From NCBI RefSeq assembly GCF_037893015.1, contig NC_133666.1, positions 567,457,237 to 567,521,236 of the forward strand: DNA of 64,000 nucleotides, read 5' to 3'. The translations under genes and the position numbers were made by a program. Positions 22,590-34,239 of the stretch are shown one piece after another. Within the stretch, counting starts at the first letter, position 1; every line of letters starts with the position of its first letter. Source of the DNA: Macrotis lagotis. Its lineage: Eukaryota; Chordata; Mammalia; Peramelemorphia; Peramelidae. The notes beneath the pieces were generated by a model that made no database searches, was not told where the DNA came from, and saw nothing but the letters and a program-made list of their open reading frames with translations.

Positions 22590-24070
22590 AATGATTCATA
22601 GTTGAAGAAAAAAAATCAGTTCAAATTTCTCCAGTGCAACAAGTATTGATTCTATCAAAATCTCTCAGAAAAGCACCACTCTTTGGAAGAAAAGTAGTTC
22701 TCCTTTTGGAAGCTTTTAAAAACAAATTTAACATATTATTGTTTGATAAATTATCACTTAATGCACTGAATTTAATTAAAATAAGAGTGGTGGAAGTGTC
22801 CATCTAGTCCAACTCATAAGGATAAAAAGATTTCTAGAAATGACCATTAACTGTTGCCTGAAGACCTCAACAATGGAAGGGAAGTCCAAGATAACCCATT
22901 CCATTTTGATTTCTTTTCTTTTCTTACGAAGTTAATATTTGCATCTTTGAGAATTTTTCCTATTACCCTAGATGTACTTAATGTCAAGAGTCAAGCAGCT
23001 CAGACTAATCCCTCTTCCAGAGGACAATTTTCCAAAAGCTTGCATCCCTAAATATTTTCTCCATACTAAACATAACTATTTCCTTCAAATGATATTCAAC
23101 AAACATGAACTAGAGGTCTTCCTCACTATATTTTGTACCTTAATGGTGATCTTCCTAAATTAGAATAATCCAAACTGAAAATAGAACTTTAGAGGTTATT
23201 TGATCAAGGAAAAATATAGCAGGGTTATCATCTTAAAAGTCCTAGGTGCTTTTCTCTTAATTCAATATTAAATAGCATTAGTTTTCTTGGCTTAAATATC
23301 ACACTGGCTCATTGGGAGCTTTGCAGTCGACTAAAACTCCCAGAACTTTTCCCATAACCATGGCACTCTAACCATGCTTAGGATTGGTTAAAGGAAATAG
23401 TGATGTTTATCCTGAAGAAGGGAAACTAAAGGGAGCCATGATGATTTTGTTGTAAAATTTATATATAAAAAGGGAAAGTATATTTAATTTTTGTAGCTTC
23501 AGAGAATGGAACTTGCACCCCAAATCAGAAATTTATTCTTTAAATGTGTTTTTACATTTATGCCTATTCACTTTCAACATTCTTGTTTTATCCCATGCCC
23601 TAGCTGGTCAAGATCTTTTGGAACTGGTCTCCAGCATGTGAGCATCCCTCCCAGCTTTATATAATCTGCAAATATTAGCATGTTGTACATACCTTTTCTC
23701 AACTAACTCTTAAAAGTGTTCAATGACCTAGGTGCAAGCATGCATTCGGAGGATAATACTTGAGATTTCCCATGTTGAACTATTAATGATTACTCTTTGG
23801 GTCAACAAGGTCAATATACTACTCAGTAACGTATAATGTGTTGAGAAAATCTGACTTCTTGTTTGATTCATTGGTAAATAATCTATTGAAATAACTTTAA
23901 ATGATCATGAAACCATAGTTTAAATCTCACAGCCTTACATTTCAAAGAGAAAAGATTTAAATTTAAAATTTTCTTTTTGACTAGCTTGTTTTTATATCAA
24001 AAAAAGTTCTGCTTTCAATTTTGTCCATATCTTTTAGTCAATACATTTCAAGGCTCATTTGTAATGAGCA
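22590..24070 (-). repeat. CR1/L3 LINE, antisense
   Basis: Blocks of the antisense CR1/L3 3' region run in order: 'TTGCCTGAAGACCTCAACAA', 'TAATCCCTCTTCCAGAGGAC', 'TTCCCATAACCATGGCACTC', 'GTCTCCAGCATGTGAGCATC', 'ATAATCTGCAAATATTAGCA' and 'AATGATTACTCTTTGGGTCA'. The short frames in this interval are LINE debris. Confidence 0.7.
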
Positions 24071-24389
24071 ATAGAAATTTTCCTTTGAATATAGGTAGGA
24101 AATATATTGTCATTTGGTTTATCTTTCAACTGGGACAGATCTAATGTTTTAAAAAAAAACAAATACATTCATTTTGTCTAGTCTTGGTAATGATGATGAT
24201 CTCATTCTTCAGATCTCACCAAAAAACCACAAAAGACATATCTAATTCATTTGAACAAAATATCAAGGTTAGTTTTCAATTTTAGTGTGATTTTATGGAA
24301 GGCAACTCAGTATTTAATATCTGAATGTCTGGGAATGGATCCTCTTTTTATAATCACAACTGAATAGTAAACACAGAATCAAAAAGCTG

Positions 24390-24980
24390 ACAAGAAATCT
24401 TAGAAAGTAACTGTGCCAATCTTCTACCCACTAATATAATTCCTCCATAAGTATTTCTGTTGGAAGTTCATCTAACTTTTGATCAATATTCTAATTATGG
24501 GGAAATTATTATTTCATATAATAGCTCTTTACAATGTTGACAGCTCTATTCCTGAGAAAGTTTTTTACCAATATGGATTCAAATCTACATATCACTTTTA
24601 CATTTTGGTCCAAGTTCTGCCCTCTGAAACTATTATCTTCCCTTTTTAATATTGCAACTCTGCAATATTTAAAAATAGCCATCATGTTTCCCTTTAGTAT
24701 TCTTTTCTCCAGCATAAATATCACCAGTTCTTTTTAAAGATTCCTTTAAAGATTCCAAATGATCTAGCTATCCAAAACTTTTCTTTGCATGGCCTCAGTT
24801 TGTCCCTCTACAAATGCAGTTCTGACTTAAAACATAGTATTTTGGTCATGGACTGAGTGGTGCAAAGTTACTACTATAGTGTCCAGAATAAGGGATTTAA
24901 TACCATACTAGTAATGCAGCACAAGACATTACTTTTTGACCATCCTATCATAATATCCATTTAAATGTGCTTGTATTCAA
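24390..24980 (-). repeat. CR1/L3 LINE 3' portion, antisense
   Basis: 'AGTTCTGCCCTCTGAAACTA', 'TTCTTTTCTCCAGCATAAAT' and 'TTTGCATGGCCTCAGTTTGT' match antisense CR1/L3. The frames 24509-24724 (minus) and 24534-24737 (plus) lie inside. Confidence 0.7.
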
Positions 24981-25388
24981 CTAAGAAGAATATAGTTATT
25001 CACACTAATTTGATAATTATAATTGTATTCTCTTTGTTTTATTTATTATTAATTTATGAAGATGTTCCACCTAGTGACCCATTTTTGTGGCAACATTCTA
25101 CAAAACATAGAAAACAAAATCAATTCAACTAAACTAACAAACCTTACAAACATGTCTGACAATATTTACAATATTCCAAGTCTCAGTCTCCCTTTCCTGC
25201 AACGAACTGAGATCAGGACATTTGACAACTCTTGTCTAGGGCAAAATGTGGCCATTATAATTCTACTACATTTAGATTTGCTTTATTTTAGTTTTATTTA
25301 CATTATTATAGTATTAATGTATATTGTCTTCCTGGCTCTGTTTACCTTCTGGAATCATTTCATATAAACTTTTCCCATTATTTTCTAA
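24981..25388. other. Unassigned sequence
   Basis: A 103-codon plus frame at 25056-25367 ends in a hydrophobic stretch. It has no homology that I recognise and no good start context, and is regarded as chance. Confidence 0.3.
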
Positions 25389-25389
25389 A

Positions 25390-25570
25390 TATGCAGAGGA
25401 TCAGAGATTTAGAATTAGAAGGAACCTTAGAGATTATTAGATTAAATTGTTTCAATTTACAGATGAAGAAATGAAGGCCCATAATGCTTAACTGACATCC
25501 CTGGGTCACACAATCAGTCAGAAATAGGCTTTGGATACTAGTTTTCATGACTTCAGTGTTCTTTTCTATA
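25390..25570 (-). repeat. MIR-like SINE, antisense
   Basis: 'GATTTAGAATTAGAAGGAAC', 'TTTACAGATGAAGAAATGAA' and 'GGTCACACAATCAGTCAGAA' are the antisense MIR-type order. Confidence 0.75.
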
Positions 25571-25659
25571 GGAGTATATCTCAGAAATATTCACGATACT
25601 CAGGTTGTTTAGATATTCCCAAATATCCAGTTATTTACTATCACCAAATGTGATGTTGT

Positions 25660-26210
25660 GAATACTTTAGTGTAGGTGAGACTTCTATTTATCTTTGAAT
25701 TTCTTAAAGTACATCTCCAGAAATGGGATCTTTGGGTCAAAGAACTTGAGATACTTTTATTTTAAAGTATAATTTCAAATTGCTTTCTAAAACTGCTATT
25801 CCAATTAAAATCTTCACTAACTGAATTAATGGACCTGTCTTTTCACAACATCTCTAGCATTACTTTGTAATCTTTGCCAGCTGGCTGTCAATTTTGTTGT
25901 GAAATGTTATAATTGTTTTAATTTATGTTTCTTTTAGTGATTTGGAACTCTTATTCTTGGTAATAGTTTCTAATTTTTCTTTTGAAATCTGTATATTATT
26001 ATCGTTTGACAACTTGACTTTAGGAAATAGATCTAGGTCTTTTGGAGTTGGACTAATTCTCTATGCAGCTTGAATATTAGACATTAATTATGGATATTTA
26101 ATGCAAAATTTCCTCCATTTGATGATTTTTTCTTATTCTAGTTGTGAAAATAATAGTTTTTAGGGTATCTATTAATTGTTTTTATAAAACTACTTTCCAG
26201 TGGACAAATT
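25660..26210 (-). repeat. LINE-1 ORF2 C-terminal fragment, antisense
   Basis: 'TCTCCAGAAATGGGATCTTT' then 'GGGTCAAAGAACTTGAGATA', 'CAAATTGCTTTCTAAAACTG' and 'TCTTTTAGTGATTTGGAACT' follow the antisense L1 order. Confidence 0.65.
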
Positions 26211-26306
26211 ATTGGAGGAACTGAATCATGCCAGAATTTTTAACAAAACATTTAAATTGATATAAAATTCTTTTTCAGGGATCAGATTAAAAAAAATATT
26301 GTATAG

Positions 26307-26441
26307 GGACAGCTAGGTGGCACAGTGGGTAGAGCACTGGCCCTGGAGTCAGGAGGGCCTGAGTTCAAATCTAGCCTCAGACACTTAATAATTATCTAGT
26401 TGTGTGACCTTGGTCAAGTCACTTAATCCTTGCAAAAATAA
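26307..26441 (+). repeat. tRNA-derived marsupial SINE, sense
   Basis: Starts GGGACAGCTAGGTGGCACAG, with A-box-like GGCACAGTGGGTAGAG and B-box-like GAGTTCAAATC, and ends at CCTTGCAAAAATAACAAG. It is one of only two young SINEs in the plus orientation in this window. Confidence 0.95.
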
Positions 26442-26499
26442 CAAGAAATATACACTATATTGCCTGTAATAGCAAATAGTAGTGTAGCAATATTTCAAA

Positions 26500-26636
26500 T
26501 GACTGAAACTTAAGCCCAACAGAACAACATTTGTAGTCTTAAATCCCCTACCTTTGGAGAACAAACTGGGAAAATAGAATGGCTTAACAGAATTGTGATA
26601 TCCTGGGAGCTTCCAGGAAAGAACCTCCTTTAACAT
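26500..26636 (+). repeat. Unclassified direct repeat, copy 1
   Basis: About 135 bp similar to 27033-27172. Shared blocks are 'GAACAACATTTGTAGTCTTA'-type sequence, 'CCTACCTTTGGAGAACAAAC' and 'GGGAGCTTCCAGGAAAGAAC'. The family is not recognised. Confidence 0.5.
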
Positions 26637-26684
26637 TTCATATTAACTTCTTTGTGACTTATAGCCTTGATAAAATGCCTTGGA

Positions 26685-26790
26685 CATTTCTAAGTCAAGT
26701 AATTTGCCCAAGGCAACATAGTCTACTGCTTGTGAGAGGCAGGATTTGAATATGTTTACCTGACTCCAGAGGAGCTCTTTGATTACTTTA
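26685..26790 (-). repeat. MIR fragment, antisense
   Basis: 'AAGTAATTTGCCCAAGGCAA' with 'CAGGATTTGAATATGTTTAC' and 'CTGACTCCAGAGGAGCTC' follow the antisense SINE order. Confidence 0.6.
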
Positions 26791-27032
26791 CTTTGTTTAC
26801 TATGTCTTACTAATATCCAAGCAGACAATACTATTTCCTTAAGAGATTTCCATGCACTACCATTATTTTCATGGTTATATCACTATTAAATTCATTATTG
26901 AAAATAAGGAATTTGCTAAATTACCCTGTACCTCTAGGTAAGGAAGGATGCATTAAATAGATCTGCTTCCTAAATACCTATAATATTTATAAAAAACCTT
27001 TAACATCTTTTTTCCTTTTTCTTTTTCTCATA

Positions 27033-27172
27033 TATCTTAAGTCCAATAGTACAACTACATTTGAAGTCTTAAGACTCCTACCTTGGGGAACAAACCAGAA
27101 AAATAGAATGACTAACAGAGCTTGTGTATCATCAGCATGGGGAGCTCCCAGGAAAAAAATCATATACATGGT
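27033..27172 (+). repeat. Unclassified direct repeat, copy 2
   Basis: Partner of 26500-26636, with 'TTTGAAGTCTTAAGACTCCT', 'CTTGGGGAACAAACCAGAAA' and 'GGGGAGCTCCCAGGAAAAAA'. The two copies are clearly diverged. Confidence 0.5.
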
Positions 27173-28084
27173 TTAATAATTTTGATTAAAATTGACTGGT
27201 TATGTCAATGAAAATAATTGGTCAAATTACTTATTTTAGTTAAATGACTGTGGAGTTTGACCCAAAGCATTATTCTAGATTCTCTATGCAGGATCTATTC
27301 AACCAAAATCTAATCACTCCTGTGAATGATCAAACTAGGGTGAGAAATTCCTAAAATTCTGATCTCTCTAATGCTTACTACTAGTTTTTCATATCTGTCA
27401 GTCCTAGGGCATTCTAGGAAACCATTCCTTTGAGAACTTGAAACTTCCAAAACATTCAGAACTCCAAATGGGCATTAGACCAATACCTGCTCCCCCAACC
27501 CCCTAAACCAAAACTGAACCTTAATTTTTTTTATTATAAAATCTAATAAAATAAACATATAAAGTCAGTAGTAAAATAATCAGGTCAATATGATATAAAG
27601 TCAACTATTATACTGATTATTTTAGTTATATACATATAACAAGGGGTGTACAGAGCCTGCTTTCAGTAAAATGCATATGATTTAAAGGAAAAAAACTTCC
27701 CTGCTGGTTTTGGAAATTCAAATATCCAGACTGAAATGAATTACCCTTTTATTAATCACTAATTTGGTATAACATGGCATATTTTGAATGATCCCTTAGT
27801 TCTGGTTCTAAATTATGATAACTGCAGAGGATGGATATTGTAACGTTAAAAGGAGTAGCAATTTCCAGTTCACCCTCTTTTCCTTTGAATCCTCCAGATG
27901 TTATGTGACTTTTATTAAGTCAGTAAAGGATGATTCTTCTCTTTCTTTACATGACTATTCTCATGTAGCAGCTAGATCAGGGGTCCTAATTTGGTGATTT
28001 TACAGCTGGGCCACTTTATGCCTCTTTCCTGCTCTTAGGTGAATGAATATCTTTGTTGGGATGAATATATCCAAGCATCTGGAA
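27173..28084. other. Unassigned sequence
   Basis: No gene and no firm repeat. The 60-codon frame at 27815-27997 shows no recognisable domain. Confidence 0.35.
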
Positions 28085-29275
28085 GGTCTTTTTAAAATTA
28101 AATTAAATTAATTTATTATTTGTGTTTCCAACAACATGCAACAATAGTTTTCAGAAGTCATTTTTTGCAAGGTTTTGAGTTTTTACATTTTCTCCCTCCC
28201 TCCCTCCCTCCCTCCTTCCTTTCTTCTGCCCTCCCCCAAAGGAAAGCAATCTAATAAAGGCTCTACATGTGTAATTATGGTAAACATAGATCCATATTAA
28301 TCATGTTGTGAAAGGAAGACAAAATCCAAATGGAAGCAAAAAAAATTTAAAGAGAAAAAACAACATAATATATAGACAAGCTTGAAAAATTAGAGATAGT
28401 AAGTTTTGGTCTACATTTAAACTCCCCAGTTCCCTCTCTGGATATAGATGGTATTTTTCAACTCAAGTCTATTAGAATTGTCTTTGATTATTGTACTGCT
28501 GAAATGAGCAAGTCCATCATAGTTGATTATCTCCCAATGTTGTTGTTAGTTTGTATAATGTTCTTTTAGTACTGCTCATTTCATTCAGCATCAGTTCACA
28601 TAAATGTCTCCTGGCTTTTCTGAACTCCCATTCCTCATGATTTCTTATAGAACAATAGTGTTTCAACACATTCATATTCCTCAATTTGTTCAGCCATTCA
28701 TCAATTGATGGGCATCTCCTCAATTTCCAAATCTTTTCCACAGTGAAAAGAATTGCTATGAATATTTTTGTATTTGTGGGGTTTTTTTTTTTTTACCTTT
28801 TTCATGATCTCTTTTGGATACAGACCTAGCAATAGTATGGTTGGATCAAAGGGTATACATAGTTTTTTTACACTTTGCGTTATAGTTCCAAATTGCTCTC
28901 CAGAAAGGTTGAATCAGTTCATAACAGCACCAACAATGCATTAGCACCTCAGTTTTCCCACATCCCCTCCAATATTGATCATTTTTCTTTATAGTCATAT
29001 TGGCCAATCTGATAGGTGGGAGATGGTACCTCAGATTTGTTTTAATTTGCATTCTTTACTCAATAATTATTAAGAACATTTTTTTATTTGACTATAGATA
29101 GCTTTATTTTCTTTATCTGAGAATTGCCCTTTTATATCTTTTGATCACTTATCAATTGGTGAACGACTTGTATTCTTATAAGTTTACTCAGTTCTCCATA
29201 TATTTTATAAATGAGTCTTTGTCAGAAATACTAGGTGTAAAAATTTTTTCTCAGTCTGGAAGTTCTTTAAGTCAG
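28085..29275 (-). repeat. LINE-1 3' end (ORF2 C-terminus plus 3' UTR), antisense
   Basis: Minus-strand order is ORF2 C-terminal region (29275 to about 28520), then 3' UTR and A/T tail (about 28090). The minus frame at 28517-28741 reads CPSIDEWLNKLRNMNVLKHY, the L1 ORF2 C-terminal block that in other mammals reads roughly CPSTDEWIKKMWYIYTMEYY. 'TATTGGCCAATCTGATAGG' and 'GAGATGGTACCTCAGATTTG' are classic antisense L1. Frames are interrupted. Confidence 0.9.
28191..28220. repeat. (TCCC)n microsatellite
   Basis: About six CTCC/TCCC units within the L1 3' UTR. Confidence 0.9.
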
Positions 29276-30240
29276 ACCTGAATGGTAGAAAGGGATGAAG
29301 CTCTGGAAACTCTTTTAGTCTTCTTTGAGAAGATGGCCACTATGACAAGCTGATTGGCCCCTGCCTATTTTACTAGTGGCCATGTACTTGGAATCCTTTG
29401 GACAATACAGGGCAAAAATGAAATGAAAATGTCTAATTAGTAGTCCAGCAAAATGCTTTAGCTTCTAATGAGTGCAAAGTGTCACTGTTCTGGAATATTG
29501 TAATAATAGTTATAAGTTAAATTAGTAAATTCTATATTAAATTTGTCAGATGCCTGCTTCTGAGTATTTGTTTAACATTCCTTTTGTCTATAAGGGGAAA
29601 AAAGCCCGTCTCTTATCTAATTCATATTGAACATTGAGTGCCTTTCTATTTCCCCCCCACACACACATTTTGGAGAAACCTGAGAAAAGAGCCATAACAT
29701 TAGCAATAAATAATTTACCCCCAGGGTTCCAGGTCAGGTGGAGGCAAAGAGTATGAGAAAAAGAAGCCTAGAGGCTATCTCATTTAAAACCCTAGTCTTC
29801 CTGTATGGAATCTAGTTAAAACTTTTTCTTGGTTCCAGAGTAGAATGGGCTTCTTAGTAGAGTTGACAGTGGTACTTATTAGAGTTGACAGGACTGGAGC
29901 TCTCTGTACATCTAGCAAGAGTTCCCCAATGATAGATATTTTTGATGTTTTATTGGTACCTTTTGTTTTTATACAAAGTTATTTTATGATATTTTCCCCT
30001 ACTCATTATAACAGAAAAAAGCTTAAGCAAAAATAATCTATTTAGATTATTGCTAACAGCATATCCCTTCTTCCCCTGAACCTGTACATTTTATCAAAGT
30101 TGAATAAAACAGATCATCAAACAAATACCAAAACAAGCAAAAATATGCTTTCTCTGTATTGTCACCTAAATTTGTCTTAAATTTGGTTGCTTTTGACATT
30201 CCTTCCACCTCCCCATTTTTCTTACTGTTGAAATTCATGT
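29276..30240. other. Unassigned sequence
   Basis: No recognised genes. Short frames at 29845-30036 (plus) and 30053-30238 (minus) lack domain similarity. Confidence 0.35.
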
Positions 30241-30244
30241 GAAT

Positions 30245-30640
30245 AGAGTTAATTTTTCTGAATTTTTTTTGTATGGGTTCTATTTATCTTTTTATGGAAA
30301 TATAACACTCCATTTCATTAATGTACCCTTATTTATTCAGCCATACTTTAATAATTAGGCATAAAGTTTGCTTCTAATTCTTTTTGCTTAAAAATAATAG
30401 TAATGATAATGATATTTATTGCAGTACTTTAGGGAATGCATAGTACTTAACCTATATTATTTCATTTGAATATCAGATAAAGTAATTTGGAATATTTTTA
30501 AACAGAGGAATATTCTTCCCCTGTCCTCCTTGTTATTCTCTTTAGCAGTTTGCTGGGTCAATCAATACATTACTGCACATTGCAGAATTGTTGCTGAAAA
30601 GTTTTCCCCAGTCTATAGCCTTTCCAACACTATAATTGAG
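30245..30640 (-). repeat. LINE-1 fragment split by a MIR-like fragment, antisense
   Basis: 'ACTCCATTTCATTAATGTAC' and 'TATTTATTCAGCCATACTTT' look like antisense L1 ORF2 C-terminus. Bases 30390-30500 (AATAATAGTAATGATAATGA; GCATAGTACTTAACCTATAT) look like a MIR antisense tail inserted into it. Confidence 0.45.
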
Positions 30641-30969
30641 TGCCTGCAAAACAAACACTTTCTAAAGGTACTCTGACACCTTTTGGAAATTATGATGACA
30701 GCTGGCATAGTAATCATCTGAGAATTCTGTATTCTATTAACTTTTTCATTCAGGTGATAATAAATAATCTTCCTAAGCACATAGAAATTTCCAACTAAAT
30801 TCTCAGTTTCTTCAACAAGCATACTGTTGTCAAGTGTTCTTGACTATGACTTTAAGAGGATGAATCAGTGCCCAATAATAACCCTATGAAATTCTGAACC
30901 CATATGTGTCCCAGAGGATTCCCTGGCTACTTCCTGTATAAAACTTTGCTTCCTAAGACAGATCTAAAA

Positions 30970-31190
30970 TTAGGTGGTATATGGGTAAGAATACCAGGCT
31001 TGAAGGCAGCAGAAACCTGGAATTTGTATTCTGACTCTTAACAATTGTTAAACTAACAACTGTTACTAGCTATTGACCATAGTCAATTTTAATACTTTTA
31101 ATAAAATCTCTGAACCTGTTTTCTTATGCACAAAATGGAGATAATTAAGCTTTTCCTGCCCATCTGATAGGATTGTAAATGTTTAAAAAA
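30970..31190 (+). repeat. MIR-like SINE, sense
   Basis: 'GAATACCAGGCTTGAAGGCA', 'CAGAAACCTGGAATTTGTAT', 'AACCTGTTTTCTTATGCACA' and 'CATCTGATAGGATTGTAAAT' are a diverged full-length MIR order. Confidence 0.7.
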
Positions 31191-31739
31191 GGTAACAGAC
31201 ATGCATAAGGGAATTTTCTCTCATTAACAAAAGACAGACTTTATGTCACCTCACCAAAACCCAAAGGGCTTCCATTCAAACTTATGAAGAGTAAAGAACA
31301 AGCAAAAAAAGTGTCTCCTTTTCTTTTGTTGACCTTTTCCTCATCCAATGAGCTATATAATCTTCAGACAGTGTACTACCTAGTGTCACTCTCCCAAAAC
31401 CCTCCAAAAGAGAAAGTAGTAGAGACTAGTAGTTGACTCTATTTCCTCTGAGTTCTTATAGTCTATAAAACTGAACAGAATTGGGGCTCAGGGTTCAGAT
31501 TGGCTCTTCCAAAATATAGTTTTAGCTCTCATGTTGCTCCAGATTTGTTATTACTGCTTGGACCTAAAACTCTTCTATTTTTGGTTCATAACATTATTGT
31601 CTATAAACTTGTCCTCTTTTCTCCAGTGTATACTTGGTCCAAGCAATCCTCCTTCACTAAGAATCCTCATAATCATGAACAGGAATTCTTCTACTTACTC
31701 AGGACAACCTCTCTTATTCTTCCACTGTTACTTCATTAT
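31191..31739. other. Unassigned sequence
   Basis: Overlapping frames of 115 and 72 codons (31500-31847, 31531-31749) show no recognisable domain and run into the dispersed inverted repeat. They are treated as chance. Confidence 0.35.
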
Positions 31740-32205
31740 TGGTATTTAGAGTCCTTGCAATTCCTATGTTGCCCCAGAAACTCCACTCTTGTGTACTTCT
31801 GCCTTATCTGGCTTTCCTCTAGAGAGCCAATGTCTATGTATGCTTAAACTACAAAGATTTTGGCTACTTTAGCTTTGGTATTCTTCCTCCAGTTTGTCTA
31901 GATTTCAGCAAAGCATTGTTAAAACTTTTCATTCTATAACTATGAGAGAGTTAGGTGTGAACTAGACAATAATGCACTGGAGCAGAATCAGGACTGGTTC
32001 TATAAATTATGGAATTTGGGCCACTTGATCTCTGAGGTCCCATCTTAACCTCTGTTTGCCTCAGTTTCCTTAATGGTTAAATGGAAATAATGAAGACACT
32101 TATTGCTAGGGTTATGAAGAGGAAATGAGATAATATTTGTACAGTGCTTGGGGAAAGAAAGAGAAAGGATATATTTAATAAATGTTTATTTTTCTCCTCT
32201 TCCTT
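31740..32205 (+). repeat. Left arm of a dispersed inverted repeat (CR1/L3 + MIR composite)
   Basis: Contains a CR1/L3 reverse-transcriptase scrap, 'TCTAGATTTCAGCAAAGCAT' (the FSKAF block), joined to a MIR 3' half, 'CAGTTTCCTTAATGGTTAAA'. The same composite occurs inverted at 34240-34660. The shared junction shows that one was copied from the other, not that two elements met twice. Confidence 0.65.
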
Positions 32206-32214
32206 TTGCATTTG

Positions 32215-32330
32215 AAGCCTATTGAAGGAAGTGACTTACCTAAGTTTAAAGCCTAGGTATCAAGCCTGAAGTGGGATTTGAATCCAGGTCATCAGACTTT
32301 CTCCTGTACCTGACTGCTTTCCAAGTGAGT
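32215..32330 (-). repeat. MIR fragment, antisense
   Basis: 'GGAAGTGACTTACCTAAGTT', 'GGGATTTGAATCCAGGTCAT' and 'CCTGTACCTGACTGCTTTCC' follow the antisense MIR head order. Confidence 0.65.
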
Positions 32331-32399
32331 CTAAATTACAAATCTCTTGTTTTATATATACATACATATCTAATACATATATGTAATTGAAAAGGTTAT

Positions 32400-32715
32400 C
32401 ATTTTAAAATTTTATTTATTTATTTTTCCAACTACAAATAAGATAGTTTTCCACAAGGTTTTGAGTGCCACATTTTTCTCCTTCCCTTCCTTATCTCCCC
32501 TTTCCTTTAATAGAGAGTATTCTAATATAAGATATACATGTATAACTATGTCAAACATATTTCCATATTAATTATGCCATGAATGAAGAATTAGAACAAA
32601 AAGGAAACAATGAGAGAGAAAAAATAAAATAAATTTTAAAAATAGAAAATAGTAAGTTTTGGGTTTACATTAAGACCCCATGATTCCTTCTATGGATACT
32701 GGATGGTATTATGAA
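32400..32715 (-). repeat. LINE-1 3' UTR, antisense
   Basis: 'TTATTTTTCCAACTACAAAT', 'CACAAGGTTTTGAGTGCCAC', 'CATATTTCCATATTAATTAT' and 'AGTAAGTTTTGGGTTTACAT' match the other L1 3' UTR copies in the window with obvious divergence. Confidence 0.8.
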
Positions 32716-32839
32716 AAGGTATTATTTCAGGTAACTAGTTTGAGTATTTAGAATATTATCTGATCTTCAAAGGATTTGTCTTTGTTTTTGTTTGTTAATT
32801 CTCTTAGACTAGGAACTACAAGAGGAGAAAAAAACTTTT

Positions 32840-33110
32840 TTTTTTTTTATCGCATCAAAGATAAATTCCCCACCTTGCCCCCACCAGGGCTGACCAAGGA
32901 GAAAGGCCCTAGTAGGTAAACTCTGCCCTTTGTTAAACTTGAGAGGGTTGTGAAATGACTATCCCAGAGGGATATTGGCTCAACCTGAGGACTTAAGAGT
33001 GGAAAGTATAAAAGTCTGTGCTGTAGGCTGGAGCTCAAGTCTTAGCAGCTGGGTGACTTTTCTCCCTGAATTTCCATTTTTTTTTGGTAGAACTTTTCTT
33101 CCCCCAAGGC
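32840..33110 (+). promoter_or_regulatory. Candidate TATA-containing promoter or LTR fragment
   Basis: A locally GC-richer block with TATAAAAG at 33007-33014. 'GCTGACCAAGGAGAAAGGCC' and 'CTGGAGCTCAAGTCTTAGCA' surround it, followed by a T-run and 'CTTTTCTTCCCCCAAGG'. This could be an LTR U3/R segment or a stray TATA match. No LTR ends or downstream gene are visible. Confidence 0.25.
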
Positions 33111-33950
33111 TGTCTTAAAGCTAACCTACTTGGAAAAAGGATAGATTTCAAGGGAAAGGTAATAGATTTTGATGAGTTGGGTTATATGCAGTAACCCATT
33201 TTATTATATATGGTTTTCTATTTCATCTCTCTATTTTTATTGTAGATTTGTTTTCTTTATGATTGCTTTGATGTAAGTGTGCTTATAGTGGGGTAATCAT
33301 GAAGAAAAATTTTGGTAAGCCTTAAATTTTCCACTGGTTTGTTTGTTTTGGTGCTGATGTAAAGTTAATTATATTTTATGTATAGAATTGTTATATTTAA
33401 GCCTGTGGGATTCTCAGTTAATTTTATTTTACTTTTACTGGTTTTCTCCATCTGATCTCATTGTAGCCAAGGGATGCTTCCAAAAGGGCAACTCACTTTC
33501 AATCTTGTTACTTTTAAAAAATGTAGTGAGTATTACTAAGGCTTATATTTAAGCTGTAAATTTTCTTTACAGAAAGCAATTTTTGGTTTAATTAGATGGC
33601 TGGGTTTTTTTTGTTGAGGCAAAGTAATCATCATCACTAAGCCAATCAATTCACTTCAGAATTGAAAAGAAACTGTAATAAAGATATTTGAATGCTTGGA
33701 ATTTAATCACAGGGTTTTCATGGGATCTTAGATACCTAGAGTTAGATAGGCTTATAGTGGCAGCAGTGTAGCAAAGAAAGAAAGACTAGAAAATAGGGTG
33801 AATTTCTTTTTAACCTCAGTTTCTTTACACTCCATTCATAAGAAAACTCTATTGAGTCTTAGCTCTGCTTTTAAATGTCTAGGTGACCTCGGACATGTCA
33901 TTTTCCTTTTCACTCCCTATCCTTGCAATTCTTCCTCATCTACACTTCTT
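33111..33950. other. Unassigned sequence
   Basis: No recognised repeat or gene. Confidence 0.3.
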
Positions 33951-33954
33951 AGAA

Positions 33955-34210
33955 TTCTTACTTACCTTTGAATTTCAAGTCAATTTGGCCTCAAACTTTT
34001 ACTTGATGTGTGACCCTGCAAAAGGTTCCTTTAACTTTAAAATGGAGATAGTCATAACATCTACTTCACAGGATTATCCTGAACAGCAACTGAAATAATA
34101 TTCGTAAAGTTCTTGAAAAAGTTGTGTGCTTAATAGATGATTGTTTGCTACCCAGTAGATGCTGTATTCTTCCTTCTCAATTGGTCTATGATGACAAGGC
34201 AGTTAGTACT
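33955..34210 (+). repeat. MIR-like SINE plus flank, direct-repeat copy A
   Basis: Shares 'TTACTTGATGTGTGACCCTG' and 'CCTTTAACTTTAAAAT' with 35546-35850. The similarity extends past the SINE ('TTGGTCTATGATGACAAGGC' against 'TTGGTCTGAAGTGACAAGGC'), so flanking sequence was copied too. Confidence 0.6.
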
Positions 34211-34239
34211 GCACTATTGCCTTCTGTAAGCCTTGACTA

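Noticed and set aside
26307..26441. tRNA gene suggested by A- and B-box-like motifs
   Set aside because: The motifs belong to the SINE head. The cloverleaf cannot be completed and the sequence continues into the SINE body and A-rich tail.
31500..31847. 115-codon plus frame
   Set aside because: Runs into the CR1/L3-MIR inverted repeat, starts in an unremarkable context and resembles no protein that I know.
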